Assembly (NCBI RefSeq): GCF_030490285.1
Contig: NZ_CP129884.1
Location: forward strand, 1,984,001-2,048,000
DNA length: 64,000 nt
Reading direction: 5' to 3'
DNA from: Methylomonas montana
GTDB lineage: Bacteria > Pseudomonadota > Gammaproteobacteria > Methylococcales > Methylomonadaceae
Made by a program: the position numbers and the translations under genes. How positions within the stretch are numbered: the stretch's first letter is position 1; the number at the start of each line of letters is the position of its first letter. This document shows positions 61,869 to 64,000 of the stretch, in pieces. The notes under the pieces were generated by a model. The model made no database searches, was not told the DNA's origin, and saw nothing but the letters and a program-made list of their open reading frames with translations.

Positions 61869-64000
61869 CTAATACTCCAACTTCAAGGAACCCATTGCCG
61901 AAAGCGGTGCGCCTACGTTGGCGGTTGGTATCCAAGAGGTCGAGCCGGTGTAATATTCCTTATCCAACAGATTGTAGACGTTGACTTGCGCGGTTAAACG
62001 GGTCTTTCCGATCGGTTGCACATACGCCGCCATCGCATCCAGACGGGCGTAACCGGGCAGCTGGAAGGTGTTGGCGGTATCGCCTTCGCGTTTGCCGACA
62101 ACCACGCCGCCTAACCCGGCTTTGAAATGCTCGGTGAATTGATAAGTTCCCCACAAACTGGCTTGATGTTCGGGCACGTTCAGTAAGCGTTTACCTTCCG
62201 TGCTGTTGTTGTTTTTGTCGTTGGTGACTCTGGCATCGGTGTAGGCATAGGTGGTTACCAGGCTGAAGTCGTCGGTGACCTGGCCCTTGATATCCACTTC
62301 GATGCCCTGGCTGCGCGCCTCGCCGATCGCTACATTGTCCAAAGGATCATCGGGGGTGCTGAGATCCGCGGTCAGGAGATTGGTTTTTTTCAGGTGATAG
62401 TAGGCCACGGTCGACGACAGCCGCTTGTCGAAAAACTCGGTCTTGAAGCCTATTTCGTACTGTTCGGCCGATTGCGGCTTAAAGGTGCCGCCGGTCTCGG
62501 AGTTCCGGCCATTGTTACTGCCGAACGACTCGACGTAATTGCCGTAGACTGACAACCATTCCCAGGGCTGATAAAGGATGCCGACTCGGGGCGTAAATTT
62601 GTCTTCGTGCTGCATGCTGAACCCGTTCTTGGTCGCCTCCCAGGACGAGCCGCCGAAGCCGCCATAACCCGCCATGTCGTAACGGCCGCCGCCCATGATA
62701 TGCAGTTTGTCCCAAATCGTAATTTGATCCTGGAAATATACCCCGTACCAGTCGTCCCGTTCACGCCAGAACCAATTGGGCGCGATGGCGTTTACCGCTG
62801 CGACATCAAGGGTATCGTAGCGGGGATTGTTGATATCGAAAGTGGAATTGATCGGATCTCCCCAATCGCTGGAGGCAAACATATTATCCGGCGCATCCTG
62901 ATTGAAAAAGAACCAGTCACCACCCAGCAGCACGTTATGCTTCAATCCGTAGGTCTGGAATTTACCGGTCAAGTCCAAACTTGTCGAATAAGAGCGCCGG
63001 TTGGAGGTGCCGGTGATCACCTGGCGTCCCAAGGTATGGCCATCGGCGTCCAGTTTGCCGTTAGGTGCGGGGCCGCTGAATACGATGTCGGTTTCATCCC
63101 ACTGGAATTTATGTTTTATCGCCCAATCGTCGTTGAATTTGAAACTCCAGTCGGCATAGACCAGGGTATTGTCCTGGCTGGGCCTGAAGGCCGGATCGCC
63201 GGTGAATAAATTCCGCCGCCCGCTGACCGGCCTGTTGCCTGATACCGGCACACCATAGTCGTCCATATAGTTATCGTGGCGTTTTTCGATGTCCAGATTG
63301 GCTTCGAAACGGTCATTCGGCCGCCATGTTAGCGAGGGTGCGATAAAAATCCGTTCATGCTCGACGACATCGCGATAGGAGTTGCCGGTGTCATAGGCGC
63401 CATTGAAACGGTAGAGCAGGGTTTTGTCTTTATCGAGCGGACCTGTTGCATCCACCGAGGTACGGTATTCGCTGTAAGAGCCGAATTGCTGTTGTAGCGC
63501 GTAGTAGGGAACAGCCAGTGGCTTCTTCGTGACGTAATTGACCATGCCGCCGGGCTGCAAGCGGCCGTAAAGCACGGCGGCCGGACCTTTCAAGACTTCT
63601 ATCTGCTCCATGTTAGCAACGTCGAATTTTCCCATCGAGCGCCTAAAACCGTTACGGTAATTCTGTTCCATAGAATTAAAACCGCGAACGATGAAGCTTT
63701 CGTACATATCCGCAGTGCCGTATGCACGCTGTACACCGCTAACGTTATTCAAAACTGCATCCTCGAAACGAATCGCTTGTTGATCGTTCATGATAGATTT
63801 GGGAATAACCTGAATCGATGCCGGCGTATCCATGATGGCGATATTGGTTTTGGTTGCGGTCGTCGCATTGGGGGCCGCGTAGAGATCGTTGTAAGGATTA
63901 TTGGTGTCGTAGACTTTGTTGCCGACCACGTTCACCGCCGGCAACGCCGTCGGCTCCTGTTTGTAATTCAGCTGCTGCCTCTCAATGACCACACTACCGT
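61869..64000 (-). CDS. TonB-dependent siderophore receptor (partial, 5' end missing)
   Basis: At least 710 residues of an outer-membrane receptor; the frame is still open at the window edge, so the true N-terminus lies beyond 64000. The plug domain begins around TPASIQVIPKSIMNDQQAIRF and includes NVSGVQRAYGTADMYESFIVRGF, typical of the FpvA/FoxA class, followed by a 22-strand barrel ending in LKLEY with the C-terminal aromatic. The visible N-terminal part (VVIERQQLNYK) fits the end of an STN signalling domain, so sigma/anti-sigma control is possible. The ligand is unknown. Confidence 0.9.
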   Translation of the reverse strand, partial: GSVVIERQQLNYKQEPTALPAVNVVGNKVYDTNNPYNDLYAAPNATTATKTNIAIMDTPASIQVIPKSIMNDQQAIRFEDAVLNNVSGVQRAYGTADMYESFIVRGFNSMEQNYRNGFRRSMGKFDVANMEQIEVLKGPAAVLYGRLQPGGMVNYVTKKPLAVPYYALQQQFGSYSEYRTSVDATGPLDKDKTLLYRFNGAYDTGNSYRDVVEHERIFIAPSLTWRPNDRFEANLDIEKRHDNYMDDYGVPVSGNRPVSGRRNLFTGDPAFRPSQDNTLVYADWSFKFNDDWAIKHKFQWDETDIVFSGPAPNGKLDADGHTLGRQVITGTSNRRSYSTSLDLTGKFQTYGLKHNVLLGGDWFFFNQDAPDNMFASSDWGDPINSTFDINNPRYDTLDVAAVNAIAPNWFWRERDDWYGVYFQDQITIWDKLHIMGGGRYDMAGYGGFGGSSWEATKNGFSMQHEDKFTPRVGILYQPWEWLSVYGNYVESFGSNNGRNSETGGTFKPQSAEQYEIGFKTEFFDKRLSSTVAYYHLKKTNLLTADLSTPDDPLDNVAIGEARSQGIEVDIKGQVTDDFSLVTTYAYTDARVTNDKNNNSTEGKRLLNVPEHQASLWGTYQFTEHFKAGLGGVVVGKREGDTANTFQLPGYARLDAMAAYVQPIGKTRLTAQVNVYNLLDKEYYTGSTSWIPTANVGAPLSAMGSLKLEY

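Noticed and set aside
1-64000. CRISPR arrays, rRNA, tRNA genes
   Set aside because: No regular spacer-repeat pattern, no rRNA-like sequence and no tRNA T-loop/CCA-type cloverleaf noticed by eye; a dedicated tool could still find a small RNA.

Overview
The window looks like the chromosome of a gammaproteobacterium. The evidence is the Na+-NQR end with nqrM, the rpsB-tsf-pyrH-frr-uppS-cdsA-dxr-rseP block, glnD beside map, and an E. coli-type cydABX. Several genes (long GltB, DUF6152/DUF6644 cluster, lectin-like exported protein, long run of c-type and copper redox proteins) suggest a methylotroph-type relative such as Methylomonas/Methylococcales. No methane or methanol oxidation gene is present, so that placement is inference.

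Layout. 1-14 kb: end of nqrF, nqrM, AlkB-type repair enzyme, hemerythrin, CysJ, a 1844-residue glutamate synthase, a UbiH/VisC hydroxylase, and glnD-map, which overlap by four bases. 14.1-22.6 kb: translation and envelope block from rpsB to rseP, with dsbC where bamA is often found. 22.6-28.9 kb: an OmpA lipoprotein / FecR / CHASE2-histidine kinase sensory module, then mutS. 28.9-35.5 kb: a hairpin-rich gene-poor gap, a DUF4405-cytochrome c protein, a DsbD/ScsB-like electron carrier with a secreted redoxin, and a lipoprotein hydrolase gene split by a 300-bp structured insertion. 35.5-39.6 kb: a minus-strand operon of uncharacterised exported and membrane proteins ending in a cytochrome (DUF6152, two related exported proteins, two DUF6644-like membrane proteins, a CxxCH lipoprotein).

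40-50 kb: an unusual set combining pterin/flavin-type enzymes (RibA, RibD reductase domain, a PTPS homologue with Glu in place of the catalytic Cys, a medium-chain dehydrogenase) with a GT4 glycosyltransferase. Next to it are a CDP-alcohol phosphatidyltransferase, a UPF0104-type membrane protein and a membrane sulfatase-fold transferase. This is the best candidate in the window for an undescribed pathway: possibly a pterin- or pyrimidine-containing glycoconjugate or lipid.

50-62 kb: an aminotransferase, then a sigma-54 activator divergent from a ten-gene plus-strand run: ETHE1-type persulfide dioxygenase, TauE/SafE exporter, PsiE-like protein, Tat multicopper oxidase, HMA-membrane fusion, CydP-like peptide, CydA, a secreted His-rich protein, CydB and CydX. 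A -24/-12 promoter and TGTTTCAA operator repeats lie between regulator and run, linking sulfide/persulfide detoxification, copper handling and cytochrome bd. The window ends inside a TonB-dependent siderophore receptor. Several palindromic repeats sit in intergenic gaps. No rRNA, tRNA, CRISPR array or intact insertion sequence was seen.
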